A program made the translations under genes and the position numbers. Below the pieces are notes generated by a model. That model saw only the letters and a list, made by a program, of their open reading frames with translations, did no database searches and was not told where the DNA came from. A DNA stretch of 64,000 nucleotides from Acinetobacter indicus CIP 110367 (GTDB lineage Bacteria > Pseudomonadota > Gammaproteobacteria > Pseudomonadales > Moraxellaceae): NCBI RefSeq assembly GCF_000488255.1, contig NZ_KI530756.1:62001-126000 (forward strand), given 5' to 3'. Shown here one piece after another: positions 36,672 to 45,723 of this stretch (its first letter is position 1; the number at the start of each line of letters is the position of its first letter).

Positions 36672-37802
36672 TTAACTTTCCGTAGTTTTGCTGCGTAGCC
36701 AGATCAGACGCTGGTTCATGGCGGCAATCATATCGGCGCGGCTAATAATCCCGACCAGCTGCTGCTGTTCCACCACTGGAATATAGTTAAACGAACGTTC
36801 CACAAAATACGGGACCAGATCGGCAATACTCTGATGTGGTTTTACCGTCACCACCTTGCGGTTCATAATGTGTTTGACCTGATGCTGCCATGACATCCGC
36901 ACATCAGTAGCATGTTTAAACCATTCCACCACTTCATACAGTGCCAATGTGCCGACCAGTTGCTGCTCGGCATTTACCACCGGCAAGCTCATTAAATTGA
37001 CCTGCTTGAACTTGTCTAGCGCGAGCTGGATATCATCATCCTGCTGCAAGGTAATCACATCATGGGTCATGATATCTTCACAGCGCCATTCCTGCACGTT
37101 TTCATCCTGCATACGCGCATTGGCCTGATATTGCGCTTCCAGAATAATTTTCTGCAAGTCATATTCACTAATGTCCAGCAGCTCGGTCTGATGCTCCAGC
37201 ACATGATGAATATCTTGCGGCTGAATGGTGACTTTCTGGGTTGGGGTCGGGTCTTGCGAACGCAGGTTCAGCTGGGCCTTGTGTGGATATTGCTTGCCAG
37301 TCAGTCGGTTAAACATCATTGCCACCAACAGCAATAACAGCGAATTTAACAGCACCGGATAAAAGATAAATAAATAGCCCAGTTCACTGACCGCCTCACC
37401 GCCCAATACTGCGGTAATCGCCACAGCACCACTCGGTGGATGCAGCGAATCGGTCGACATCATTAAAATAATAGATAAGGCCACCGCCACACTAAAGGCT
37501 TCGGTCAGATTCGGAATATACAGCGCACAAGTCACACCAATAATGCCGGCAATAGTATTGCCAATCACCATATTCCACGGCTGTGCCAGCGGACTGGCCG
37601 GCACCGCAAACAGCAATACTGACGACGCACCCATCGGCGCGATATACCAGGCATTAATATCGCCCAGAATCCATAAGCTGATCAGTGAAGATAGACTCAA
37701 GCCCAGCAAAGCACCCAATCCGCACAACAGACGTTCTTTCAGCGGCAGTAATTTGAAATTGGGTTTTAAGATTTCTAACCATTCAGATTGCGGATGAAAC
37801 AC
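36672..37802 (-). CDS. HPP-family membrane protein with tandem CBS domains
   Basis: The 376 residues combine an N-terminal HPP domain (about five hydrophobic segments; MSTDSLHPPSGAVAI carries the His-Pro-Pro motif at about 117-119) with two C-terminal CBS domains (about 235-360; MTHDVITLQQDDDIQLALD and MNRKVVTVKPHQSIADLV each begin a repeat). CBS pairs bind adenosyl ligands such as AMP or ATP and gate the attached domain. Some HPP proteins transport nitrite or other small anions in plastids and cyanobacteria; the bacterial HPP-CBS fusion has no established substrate. The gene stands alone. Confidence 0.85.
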   Translation of the reverse strand: MFHPQSEWLEILKPNFKLLPLKERLLCGLGALLGLSLSSLISLWILGDINAWYIAPMGASSVLLFAVPASPLAQPWNMVIGNTIAGIIGVTCALYIPNLTEAFSVAVALSIILMMSTDSLHPPSGAVAITAVLGGEAVSELGYLFIFYPVLLNSLLLLLVAMMFNRLTGKQYPHKAQLNLRSQDPTPTQKVTIQPQDIHHVLEHQTELLDISEYDLQKIILEAQYQANARMQDENVQEWRCEDIMTHDVITLQQDDDIQLALDKFKQVNLMSLPVVNAEQQLVGTLALYEVVEWFKHATDVRMSWQHQVKHIMNRKVVTVKPHQSIADLVPYFVERSFNYIPVVEQQQLVGIISRADMIAAMNQRLIWLRSKTTES

Positions 37803-38282
37803 GGGAATCCTTTGTGATTTTGGCGACGGCCGCCATTATAAAATGAAGCAGCTTATAAGATGTATTCATTCTATATCTTATAATTATGAATTTTTCTGTT
37901 GAGATGTATATCAGTATAGGCACACTGAATCATCCTCTTTTTAGAAAAAATTGATAAGCCCTTCATTTTAAAAACATCGTTTTTGCGTATACACCGTTCA
38001 GCGCAGATGATTGCGCTGTATACACCAGATGAAACCAATCTTTGAGAAAAATGACTGAAATGACAATGCTGGGTTTTCCCCGAATCCTACAGATCAAAAT
38101 CCGGTTTTTGTGGATAGACGGATCAATCTAACGCCGGTTTCTCTACTGATTTTTTACGGCGATTTTTCGGTTAGGCTTCGCTTCCTGATCAAAGCGCCAG
38201 CATTGTATGGATAACCTTTGCTACCTCCCGCCAAAATCCTTATAATTGAGCACAATTTTTCTCTAATTTTAAGTGGATGACC
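37803..38282. other. Upstream region of glyQ, no other gene
   Basis: The 480 bases contain the glyQS promoter (38218-38246) and otherwise no open frame or RNA I can recognise. A GC-richer patch around 38130-38200 has short inverted segments but no convincing hairpin. Confidence 0.5.
38218..38246 (+). promoter_or_regulatory. Sigma-70 promoter of glyQS
   Basis: TTGCTA (38218-38223), 17 bases, then TATAAT (38241-38246). The -10 is a perfect consensus and the transcript would start about 30 bases before the glyQ ATG. Confidence 0.75.
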
Positions 38283-39272
38283 ATGAGTCGCGCCATATCG
38301 CATATTGATACTTTCCAAGGCTTAATTCTTGCCTTACAAAATTACTGGGCGGAGCAAGGCTGCGTCGTGTTGCAGCCTTACGACATGGAAATGGGTGCAG
38401 GAACATTCCACACTGCGACCTTCCTTCGCGCACTGGGTCCTGAAACCTGGAATGCGGCTTATGTGCAACCATCACGCCGTCCGAAAGATGGCCGTTATGG
38501 TGAAAACCCGAACCGTTTGCAACACTACTACCAGTTCCAGGTGGTATTAAAGCCAAACCCGGACAACATCCAGCAGCTGTATCTGGATTCTTTAAAAGCC
38601 ATCGGGATTGATCCTTTGGTTCACGACATCCGTTTTGTCGAAGATAACTGGGAATCACCAACACTCGGTGCTTGGGGCTTAGGTTGGGAAGTTTGGCTGA
38701 ACGGTATGGAAGTCACGCAATTCACTTATTTCCAGCAAGTCGGTGGTGTTGAATGTTATCCGGTCACGGGTGAAATCACTTACGGTTTAGAACGTCTGGC
38801 GATGTACCTGCAAGGTGTCGACTCAGTTTACGATTTGGTTTGGACCAAAGGTCAGTTCGGTACGGTGACCTATGGCGATGTATTCCATCAAAACGAAGTA
38901 GAACAATCGACCTATAACTTCGAATATGCGCCAGTCGACAAACTGTTTGAACTGTTCGACTTTTACGAAGCAGAAGCCTCTCGTTTGATGGAAGCGAAAC
39001 TGCCACTTCCTGCCTATGAGCAAGTGGTGAAAGCATCACACAGCTTTAACCTGCTTGATGCGCGTGGTGCGATTTCTGTGACTGAGCGTCAGCGTTATAT
39101 TTTACGTGTCCGTACATTGGCGCGTGCCATTGCACAAAGCTACGTGGCCGCACGTGCAGAGCTTGGTTTCCCAATGGCAGAACCGCATTTACGTGATGAA
39201 GTTCTGGCACAGTTAAAAGCACAGGTTGAGGCGGAAGCCGCGCAAGCAGAAAAATCAGCGGAGAGCAAATAA
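38283..39272 (+). CDS. glyQ: Glycyl-tRNA synthetase alpha subunit
   Basis: GlyQ is the catalytic alpha subunit of the bacterial heterotetrameric glycyl-tRNA synthetase and charges tRNA-Gly with glycine. The 329 residues open with the typical [18 protein letters not shown] and contain the class II synthetase segments [32 protein letters not shown] (about 61-79, ATP and glycine site) and [20 protein letters not shown]. The ATG at 38283 is preceded by GTGGA at five bases and is preferred over the ATG two codons earlier. It overlaps glyS by one base (TAATG), indicating translational coupling to keep the subunits in balance. Confidence 0.97.
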   Translation: MSRAISHIDTFQGLILALQNYWAEQGCVVLQPYDMEMGAGTFHTATFLRALGPETWNAAYVQPSRRPKDGRYGENPNRLQHYYQFQVVLKPNPDNIQQLYLDSLKAIGIDPLVHDIRFVEDNWESPTLGAWGLGWEVWLNGMEVTQFTYFQQVGGVECYPVTGEITYGLERLAMYLQGVDSVYDLVWTKGQFGTVTYGDVFHQNEVEQSTYNFEYAPVDKLFELFDFYEAEASRLMEAKLPLPAYEQVVKASHSFNLLDARGAISVTERQRYILRVRTLARAIAQSYVAARAELGFPMAEPHLRDEVLAQLKAQVEAEAAQAEKSAESK

Positions 39273-41341
39273 TGTCTAAACATACTGTTTTATTTGAACT
39301 TGGCTGTGAAGAACTTCCACCAAAAAGCCTGAAAAAATTACGTGATGCGTTACAGGCTGAAACGGTTAAAGGCTTAAAAGATGCAGGTCTGGCTTTCGAT
39401 TCAATTGAAGCTTATGCTGCACCACGTCGTTTGGCACTTAAAATTGTCAATGTAGATGGCGCGCAAGCCGACACTCAAAAACGTTTTGACGGCCCTGCAA
39501 AACAAGCAGCGTTTGATGCTGAAGGCAATCCAACCAAAGCTTTAGAAGGCTTTATGCGTGGTCAAGGCATTACGGTTGATCAAGTATCGACTTTCCAAGC
39601 AGGTAAAGTTGAAAAAGTGTGTTACTTAAAAGATGTCAAAGGTCAAAGCCTTGATGCGCTGTTACCGCAAATTTTACAAAATGCTTTGGACAACCTGCCA
39701 ATTGCGAAACGCATGCGTTCTGCAGCCAGCCGTACTGAATTCGTTCGTCCGGTAAAATGGGTGGTGTTGCTGAAAGACAACGATGTGGTTGATGCAACCA
39801 TTCAAGATCATAAAGCTAGTAACGTGACGTATGGTCACCGTTTCCATGCACCTGAAGCGATTACGCTGGCCAATGCAGATGCATACTTAGATGCACTTCG
39901 TAGCGCTTATGTGGTTGCGTCTTTTGAAGAGCGTCAAGCGATCATCGACCAGCAAGTAAAAGCACTTGCTGATGAAGTGAATGCCATTGCGATTGTGCCT
40001 GCGGATCTTCGTGACGAAGTCACTGCACTGGTTGAATGGCCTGTTGCACTACGTGCCAGCTTTGAAGAACGCTTCCTTGCTGTTCCTCAAGAAGCGCTTA
40101 TTACGACCATGCAGGACAACCAAAAGTACTTCTGCCTGGTGAATAGCGATAATAAACTGCAACCGTACTTCATTACGGTGTCAAACATCGAGTCGAAAGA
40201 TCCGTCACAAATTATTGAAGGTAACGAGAAAGTCGTTCGTCCACGTTTGTCGGATGCTGAATTCTTCTTCCTGCACGACCAAAAACAACCGCTTGCGTCT
40301 CGTAAGGAGAAACTGGCGAATATGGTATTCCAGGCAGAACTCGGTACGCTTTGGAACAAATCTGAACGTATTGCCAAACTTGCTGTTGCGCTTGCGCCAA
40401 TTACAGGTGCAAATGCGGCTGACGCTGAAAAAGCTGCCCTGCTGGCAAAATGTGACTTAACCTCTGAGCTTGTGGGTGAATTCCCAGAACTTCAAGGCAT
40501 CGCGGGAACTTACTATGCACGTCTTGAAGGCGAAAATGATGAGGTGGCTGAAGCACTTGGCGAGCAGTACTTGCCTAAATTTGCAGGTGATGTTTTACCG
40601 AAAACCAAAACAGGTACAACCATTGCGCTTGCAGACCGCTTAGATACGCTCACCGGTATTTTCGGTATTGGTCAAGCGCCTACAGGTTCGAAAGACCCGT
40701 TTGCCCTGCGTCGTTCTGCAATTGGTATCTTACGTCTAGTGACTGAAAACGAGCTTGATGTTTCAATCGAAGATTTGATCAAACTTGCTTTAGCTGCGTA
40801 TGGCGATGTACTCAAAGATCACGATAAGACTTTAAACGATGCGGTTGCATTCCTTGAAGGTCGTTACCGTGCCAAATATGAAGACCAAGGTGTGGCTGTT
40901 GACGTGATTCAAGCCGTTCAAGCCTTGTCACCAAAATCACCGCTTGATTTTGACAAGCGTGTCAATGCGGTCAATCACTTCCGCGCATTGCCTGAAGCGG
41001 CTGCACTTGCTGCTGCGAATAAGCGTGTTGCCAATATTCTTGCCAAAGAAGCGGCACCAGCTGGTGAAGTGGTTGAAGCGAATCTGGTGGAAGATGCTGA
41101 AAAAGCATTGTTCGCTGAACTTGCAAAAATCACGCCTGTAGTTGAGCCATTATTCGCTGCCAAAGACTACACTGGTGCGCTCTCTGCACTTGCTGCACTG
41201 CGTGCGCCTGTAGATGCGTTCTTTGACGGTGTAATGGTGATGGCGGATGATGCTGAATTAAAAGCAAACCGTTTACGCTTGCTTGCTCAGCTTCGCGCCT
41301 TATTTACCAAAGTGGCGGATATTTCGGTGCTTCAACACTAA
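39272..41341 (+). CDS. glyS: Glycyl-tRNA synthetase beta subunit
   Basis: GlyS is the tRNA-binding partner of GlyQ and holds an HD-like core and a C-terminal anticodon-binding region. The 689 residues are typical. [13 protein letters not shown] at the start, [35 protein letters not shown] and [25 protein letters not shown] are family signatures, and the C-terminal segment [11 protein letters not shown] matches the DALR-type anticodon domain. The codon choice and composition are like glyQ. It ends the operon; the next gene starts 3 bp later but is unrelated and broken. Confidence 0.97.
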   Translation: MSKHTVLFELGCEELPPKSLKKLRDALQAETVKGLKDAGLAFDSIEAYAAPRRLALKIVNVDGAQADTQKRFDGPAKQAAFDAEGNPTKALEGFMRGQGITVDQVSTFQAGKVEKVCYLKDVKGQSLDALLPQILQNALDNLPIAKRMRSAASRTEFVRPVKWVVLLKDNDVVDATIQDHKASNVTYGHRFHAPEAITLANADAYLDALRSAYVVASFEERQAIIDQQVKALADEVNAIAIVPADLRDEVTALVEWPVALRASFEERFLAVPQEALITTMQDNQKYFCLVNSDNKLQPYFITVSNIESKDPSQIIEGNEKVVRPRLSDAEFFFLHDQKQPLASRKEKLANMVFQAELGTLWNKSERIAKLAVALAPITGANAADAEKAALLAKCDLTSELVGEFPELQGIAGTYYARLEGENDEVAEALGEQYLPKFAGDVLPKTKTGTTIALADRLDTLTGIFGIGQAPTGSKDPFALRRSAIGILRLVTENELDVSIEDLIKLALAAYGDVLKDHDKTLNDAVAFLEGRYRAKYEDQGVAVDVIQAVQALSPKSPLDFDKRVNAVNHFRALPEAAALAAANKRVANILAKEAAPAGEVVEANLVEDAEKALFAELAKITPVVEPLFAAKDYTGALSALAALRAPVDAFFDGVMVMADDAELKANRLRLLAQLRALFTKVADISVLQH

Positions 41342-41343
41342 AG

Positions 41344-41939
41344 ATGAGTATTTATAACGACTCACCTATCACCCTTGCAATCCTCAAGCTCTTTCAAGAG
41401 CTTGAGGATTGGATTTCAATGAATCATCAATATCTTCCTCATGGTGCCGTTAAGGCATTTATTTTTGGTGGCTGTGCGTTTCACATCCACACCAATGCTC
41501 GAGGTAGCAATGATATTGATGCTGAAATCCAATCGATCAGCCAATTAAAAAAAAGAAGATATTTTCTTATTTCTAGAAAATAATGATATTGAATATCTGG
41601 ATCATAATAATCTTGAAACAAATTTAGAATTTGACAGTGGATTTAATACCAGCCTTGCCTCCATCGATCCTGATTACAGGGAACGAGTTATCCCCTTAAC
41701 CGCTGAAAAGTATCGTAGAGGTCTATCTCGTATCTGGCGTAGATTTGGCTGTTTCTAAATTGGTACGCTTGTCTGACAGAGACATCGAAGATATTCAAGC
41801 ATTATATACAAGAAACAAGTTTTCGCTTGAGCAGTTCAAAGAAATAGCAAATAATGCTAAAGACTATTACGTTACACCTGAGCAATTAGATTCTAATATT
41901 CAATATATGATTTCGCTTCTTTCAGACCTGGGAGATTGA
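41344..41939 (+). pseudogene. DUF6036-like nucleotidyltransferase gene, two frameshifts
   Basis: Three consecutive frames together encode one protein of about 198 residues. Frame 1 (41344-41583) has the nucleotidyltransferase core GGCAFHIHTNARGSNDIDAE, with the SNDID acidic pair expected for metal binding. Removing one A from the run at 41547-41554 continues into EDIFLFLENNDIEYLDHNN... and removing one A near 41707-41710 continues into SIVEVYLVSGVDLAVSKL and SDRDIEDIQ, the segment typical of these two-gene nucleotidyltransferase systems. So this is a disrupted gene, or twice a homopolymer reading error. The family occurs beside small partner genes in toxin-antitoxin or defence-type pairs; activity here is unlikely unless the errors are technical. 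Confidence 0.75.
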
Positions 41940-41943
41940 CACA

Positions 41944-42333
41944 ATGAATCAGCTGGAATTTGAGCATGCTTTAAAAGCACTATTAAAGCAGCCATTGAAT
42001 TCTGCAACATTCGAGCAGGTTAAACCCGTTGCTGAAGCATTATTATATTCAGAACTACTACCTGCTGTGAGTTCCAGTTTAAACCCCTTAGAAAAGCGCC
42101 GACTGTTTTTTCTATTAGAAAAATTCCGCAGATACTCATGCTCAAGTGTTTCTAGACGCCAACAACTTAAAGCACTCTCCCAAGCCTTGAATGTCGTTCC
42201 ATTGCCGAGCACTCATGATACAAGAAGATTAGTTGACCCTCTGGCAAAACGTGTAGGCCTCAATGAAGATTTAAATCATTTAAAACCTCAATTACTGACC
42301 TTACAAACACGCCACTACTCACTTTACAGTTAA
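41944..42333 (+). CDS. Partner gene of the broken nucleotidyltransferase, unknown function
   Basis: The 129 residues have no motif that I recognise. The product is mostly helical by sequence, with KRRLFFLLEKFRRYSCSS and a RRLVDPLAKRVG segment near the C-terminus. It starts 4 bp after the nucleotidyltransferase stop, with GGGAG upstream, so the two were a transcriptional unit. Pairing with a DUF6036/AbiEii-like nucleotidyltransferase suggests a two-component toxin-antitoxin or abortive-infection type unit, but the order and roles are inference. It is intact although its neighbour is broken. Confidence 0.6.
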   Translation: MNQLEFEHALKALLKQPLNSATFEQVKPVAEALLYSELLPAVSSSLNPLEKRRLFFLLEKFRRYSCSSVSRRQQLKALSQALNVVPLPSTHDTRRLVDPLAKRVGLNEDLNHLKPQLLTLQTRHYSLYS

Positions 42334-42441
42334 TTCTCTCCTCCTTCTCTTAAGTACCACTATTCTATAGGTCATACCTATAGGCTTTTCCTTCCATATT
42401 CCCTATACTCAAACTGAAAACACTCAACAAGAAAGAAGCTT

Positions 42442-42831
42442 ATGAAACTTAAAACTTTAATTTTATCTGGTCTAACTTGCCTTTCTCTGGGTGCATGTAC
42501 CTCTGCGCCAGTCATTCCACAACTACAAGCGGGGGTATTACAAGAAGTCCAAAATCTTGAGGTCTATCCAGACACCACGCATAACTCGGCCAAACTGACC
42601 AAGTTTATTGATAAATGCGTGATTGAATTTAGAGGGCAGCTCAAAGCCGGCCGCTCAATTGAACAATGGGCATTTAAAGGCAACACCCTCATTTCAGCCG
42701 GTTCAGCTACCTTTGCCCAAGATGGCACCAGCACCGCCCATAATTTTGATCTGCATGATGCCACGGTACAGAAAAACTTCCTGACTCTGCGCGATCATTT
42801 CCATAAAGATGCCTTGGCGCAATGTAACTAA
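42442..42831 (+). CDS. Small putative lipoprotein
   Basis: The 129-residue precursor has a clear lipoprotein signal (MKLKTLILSGLTCLSLGAC, lipobox LGAC). The mature part of about 110 residues has one conserved-looking pair of Cys (KCVIEF and the C-terminal QCN) that could form a disulphide in the periplasm, and no known domain. AGAAAG lies about six bases before the ATG. It stands alone between the nucleotidyltransferase pair and the helical secreted proteins. Confidence 0.75.
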   Translation: MKLKTLILSGLTCLSLGACTSAPVIPQLQAGVLQEVQNLEVYPDTTHNSAKLTKFIDKCVIEFRGQLKAGRSIEQWAFKGNTLISAGSATFAQDGTSTAHNFDLHDATVQKNFLTLRDHFHKDALAQCN

Positions 42832-43115
42832 AAATTCAAGCATCATGCCTGCAAAAGGTATGGTGCTTTTCCACATTTTTCAGAAAAAATAACCTGAAAA
42901 ATAAATAGATTTTTCATCATTCAAATTATATCTGCTATACCAACTGGTATAAGACTTCGCAGCCAATCCCCAGTTTACAAAAATGCCTGAATTGTTAAGC
43001 AGTTGTAGCAAGATTGTGGATGTTTTTGCATAAAGCATATCGGCGCATATTTTTCTCCTTAAGATAGGCACCGCTCACAGCATTGCGTCTGTGGCACACA
43101 TGCAAGGAAAATCCT

Positions 43116-43640
43116 ATGAAGAAAACTCTCACAACAATATTCATGAGCAGCGCCCTACTCGCGACATCTTCACTGTATGCCGCGCCCGCACTTCAGGCCA
43201 ATGTCAACGCATCGGCAGCTGTGCAGACGCCACAGGCTGGTGGACTTTTAAATAATGTAGTGCAAGGTACGCAGCAGACCTTACACAGCGCAGGCGAGCA
43301 TGTCGGTCAAGGATTACATAGCGTAAAAACCACGACCCAGAACACCTGGCAAAACACCAAACAGTTCAGCAATGAAAAAGCCGAAGCCGGCAAAGAAAAA
43401 GCCGCAGATTTAAAACAGGCGGCCTATGAACGCTCAAGCGAACTGAAACAGTCTGCAGCCGAGAAAGCCGCAGCAGCCCGTGAACATGCCGCAGATCGTA
43501 CGGAAAAAACCAAAAACAGCCTGAAACAGAAATCGGCACAGGCACAACTGCACAGCAATGCGCAGGTTGATGTCGATACGCCTGTGGCCAAAGCCAAAGT
43601 CAGCAGTAAAACCCATACCGCGGTTGGCGCTGCACAATAA
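43116..43640 (+). CDS. Secreted helical Lys/Ala/Glu-rich protein
   Basis: I start at 43116 (MKKTLTT), where AAGGA lies seven bases upstream. The 174-residue precursor has a signal peptide ending ...SSLYAA. The mature protein is a long amphipathic helix rich in Lys, Ala, Glu and Gln with repeating motifs (EKAEAGKEKAADLKQAA, ERSSELKQSAAEKAAAAR), similar in composition to LEA-like or apolipoprotein-like proteins that coat membranes or protect against drying. It shares a W-x-NTK helix (NTWQNTKQF) with the next gene (HQAWENTKTL), suggesting duplication. Periplasmic location is inferred; the function is unknown. Confidence 0.75.
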   Translation: MKKTLTTIFMSSALLATSSLYAAPALQANVNASAAVQTPQAGGLLNNVVQGTQQTLHSAGEHVGQGLHSVKTTTQNTWQNTKQFSNEKAEAGKEKAADLKQAAYERSSELKQSAAEKAAAAREHAADRTEKTKNSLKQKSAQAQLHSNAQVDVDTPVAKAKVSSKTHTAVGAAQ

Positions 43641-43656
43641 TCAAAATGAGAGAACC

Positions 43657-43685
43657 AAGCCTGCAACCCTGCGGGCTTTTTTAAT
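43657..43685 (+). terminator. Terminator after the secreted helical protein
   Basis: AAGCCTGCA (43657-43665) pairs with TGCGGGCTT (43670-43678), with one G-T pair and a 4-base loop, followed by TTTTTAATTTT. Confidence 0.8.
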
Positions 43686-43808
43686 TTTGTGGTTGAGTTT
43701 CAAGACAATTCAGCAGATGCTCAACACAGTAACAGGAATCTTCATGATTTCTTCATGCCTTCAGTTTAGGCTTAGGCTTTCCATTCTCTTTTAGCAGGGG
43801 TCATGATT

Positions 43809-44270
43809 ATGCATAAAATGAAATCCGTATTGGCTGTTGGCCTTATGCTCATGGGCACTGCAGTCTGGGCACAAACTCCACCAGCAGAAGCGAATAGCAG
43901 CACCAAGCTCCAAGCCCCGATTCAGCCGTATGCAGATAATCCGAATTTACTGCATGTCTGGGCCTATAAAGCACAGCAAGGTGTTTTAAACGCGGCAGAT
44001 CGGGTTGGTGAAGTGGCAGAAAAAGGTGTGCAAAAAGTACGGCCTTCGGTGCATCAGGCCTGGGAAAATACCAAAACCTTAACCAGCAACACCACGCAAC
44101 AGGCCAACCAGAAAATTCAGGACACCAAAGAAGCTTTAGGCGGCGCACCGCAACAGCCGGTACCAATTGTACAGGGCAGCTTGAGTCAGCCAGATACCGC
44201 TCAACCGGCGGCATCAGTACCTGCTGAAACCGGTTCAGGGGCCACCAGCTATGCCGTGACCGAACTTTAA
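43809..44270 (+). CDS. Secreted protein related to the preceding helical protein
   Basis: The start at 43809 (MHKMKS) is chosen because AGGGG lies eight bases upstream, while the ATG at 43803 is too close to it. The 153-residue precursor has a signal peptide (AVGLMLMGTAVWA) and a mature part with helix VLNAADRVGEVAEKGVQKVRPSVHQAW and a low-complexity Pro/Gln/Ala/Ser tail. Its middle matches the previous gene in pattern (QQG...HQAWENTKTL versus QQT...QNTWQNTKQF). No enzymatic motif is seen. Its function, perhaps in envelope protection, is only a guess. Confidence 0.7.
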   Translation: MHKMKSVLAVGLMLMGTAVWAQTPPAEANSSTKLQAPIQPYADNPNLLHVWAYKAQQGVLNAADRVGEVAEKGVQKVRPSVHQAWENTKTLTSNTTQQANQKIQDTKEALGGAPQQPVPIVQGSLSQPDTAQPAASVPAETGSGATSYAVTEL

Positions 44271-44320
44271 GACGGGAGTGAGCGAGAGCCTCATCATCAC
44301 TCGCCTTTTCATTCCACCCA

Positions 44321-44352
44321 AAAATACGGACCTGAATGCGTCCGTATTTTTT
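44321..44352. terminator. Bidirectional terminator after the second helical protein gene
   Basis: AAAATACGGAC (44321-44331) pairs with GTCCGTATTTT (44340-44350). T runs occur on both strands, serving the plus-strand gene and the convergent dehydrogenase gene at 44369. Confidence 0.88.
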
Positions 44353-44368
44353 ATTGCTTGATATCTGC

Positions 44369-45325
44369 TTAATTGACCTGACGGATCGGTTGGCCCTGCT
44401 GAAACGCGATCACGTTTTCTACCATTTGCTGCACAATCCGCTGCCGCGCATCTACACTGCCCCATGCACTATGCGGGGTTAAAATTAAATTGGGAATAGC
44501 TGGGTCTAACAGGATATTGCCCTGCTTGGGTGGCTCGACACTCAGCACATCCATCGCCGCACCGGCAATTTGTCCGGACTGTAAGGCTTCGGCCAGCGCC
44601 GCTTCATTGACAATACCGCCGCGGGCACAGTTAACTAAAAACGCGCTATGTTTCATGGCAGCAAACTCAGCCGGCCCGATTAAATCCCGGGTATCTTCGG
44701 TCAGTGGACAATGCAGGCTTAAAAAATCCACCTGCGGTAACAGCTCGGCAAAAGGCACCCGCGACGCAGATTGTGGCCGGTTGGCGAGAGCAGCAATTTT
44801 GACCTGCATGCCGAAGGCTTCGGCTAGCTTGGCCACTGCCTGCCCCAACTCACCATAACCGACAATGCCCAGCGTTTTTCCAGCCAGCTCGACAATTGGA
44901 TAATCCAGCAGACAGAACTGGCTAGAACGCTGCCACTGGCCCTGTTGCACCGCCTGATGATAAGGCACAAAAGAAGTAGCCAGATTTAACATCAGCATTA
45001 AGGTATGTTGCGCCACTGCGGCCGTGCCATAACCCTGACAGTTACACACCACCACACCCTGGCGGCGTGCCTGTTCCAAATCGACATTATTGGTACCGGT
45101 GGCTGAAATCAGGATCAGTTTAAGCTGCGGGCATTGCTGTAATGTCGCGGCATCGAGCAGCACTTTATTGCTGATAATCACCTCGGCAGATTGCACCCGT
45201 GGCAGCAGCTCTGCAGGCGAAGTGGTTGGATACAGCGTTAACTGCTGCTGAAAGACAGCGTTTAAGTCTTCTAGCTGTAAATCATCCTGATCCAGCGAGG
45301 CAAAATCCAGAAATATGGCGTTCAT
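44369..45325 (-). CDS. D-isomer 2-hydroxyacid dehydrogenase (glycerate dehydrogenase-like)
   Basis: The protein (318 residues from Met at 45325) belongs to the D-2-hydroxyacid dehydrogenases, which reduce 2-oxoacids with NAD(P)H. It has the NAD motif GIVGYGELGQAVAK (about 145-158), and catalytic residues in NCARGGIVNEAAL (Arg about 230), a Glu in SVEPP and LTPHSAWGSVDARQR (His about 280). HprA/hydroxypyruvate reductase is the nearest named group. The start is preferred over an ATG three codons earlier because AGGAT lies at proper spacing only for the later one. No operon is evident. Confidence 0.85.
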   Translation of the reverse strand: MNAIFLDFASLDQDDLQLEDLNAVFQQQLTLYPTTSPAELLPRVQSAEVIISNKVLLDAATLQQCPQLKLILISATGTNNVDLEQARRQGVVVCNCQGYGTAAVAQHTLMLMLNLATSFVPYHQAVQQGQWQRSSQFCLLDYPIVELAGKTLGIVGYGELGQAVAKLAEAFGMQVKIAALANRPQSASRVPFAELLPQVDFLSLHCPLTEDTRDLIGPAEFAAMKHSAFLVNCARGGIVNEAALAEALQSGQIAGAAMDVLSVEPPKQGNILLDPAIPNLILTPHSAWGSVDARQRIVQQMVENVIAFQQGQPIRQVN

Positions 45326-45412
45326 GTGGTGCATCCTCTCATCATGGCGTGAAGAAATTAAAGCACACTTGTAGCGCTGCGCGTCAGTTCAAAAATGGGA
45401 TGCCCACAAAAA

Positions 45413-45434
45413 AACGCCCATGAGTTCATGGGCG
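45413..45434 (-). terminator. Terminator of the small membrane gene
   Basis: CGCCCATGA (45415-45423) pairs with TCATGGGCG (45426-45434) around GT; on the minus strand a T7 run follows. It overlaps the stop codon of the 65-residue gene. Confidence 0.85.
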
Positions 45435-45623
45435 CTTGCTGTGATAATTGCGTAAAGAAAAGCGGATTTGCCGAATGACATAAATGGTTAAAGCCAATAC
45501 CAATAACAGGCCACTGCCGAACACCATATAGGCTGAATAATGCACCGTTTGTGCCGAAGCAACGGACGGAACAGCCCAACCCAGCAGGCTCAGTACCACA
45601 ACAGACAGAGGTCGAATGGTCAT
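45426..45623 (-). CDS. Small membrane protein (65 aa)
   Basis: A signal-like segment (PLSVVVLSLLGWAVPSVASA) is followed by a short loop and a second hydrophobic segment (YMVFGSGLLLVLALTIYVI) with a basic tail (RQIRFSLRNYHSKRP). AGGG lies about nine bases before the ATG and a strong terminator overlaps the stop codon, which supports a real transcript. No family is recognised. It is small and lies between the dehydrogenase and an alpha/beta hydrolase gene, so its role is open. Confidence 0.6.
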   Translation of the reverse strand: MTIRPLSVVVLSLLGWAVPSVASAQTVHYSAYMVFGSGLLLVLALTIYVIRQIRFSLRNYHSKRP

Positions 45624-45723
45624 AACACTACCCTACTTTTATCCACTGGTTGTTCTACATCCATCTTCATCTTAGCCTGAATATAAAATAAAACAAGGAC
45701 TTCGGGGTCAGTGCAGTTTTGGC

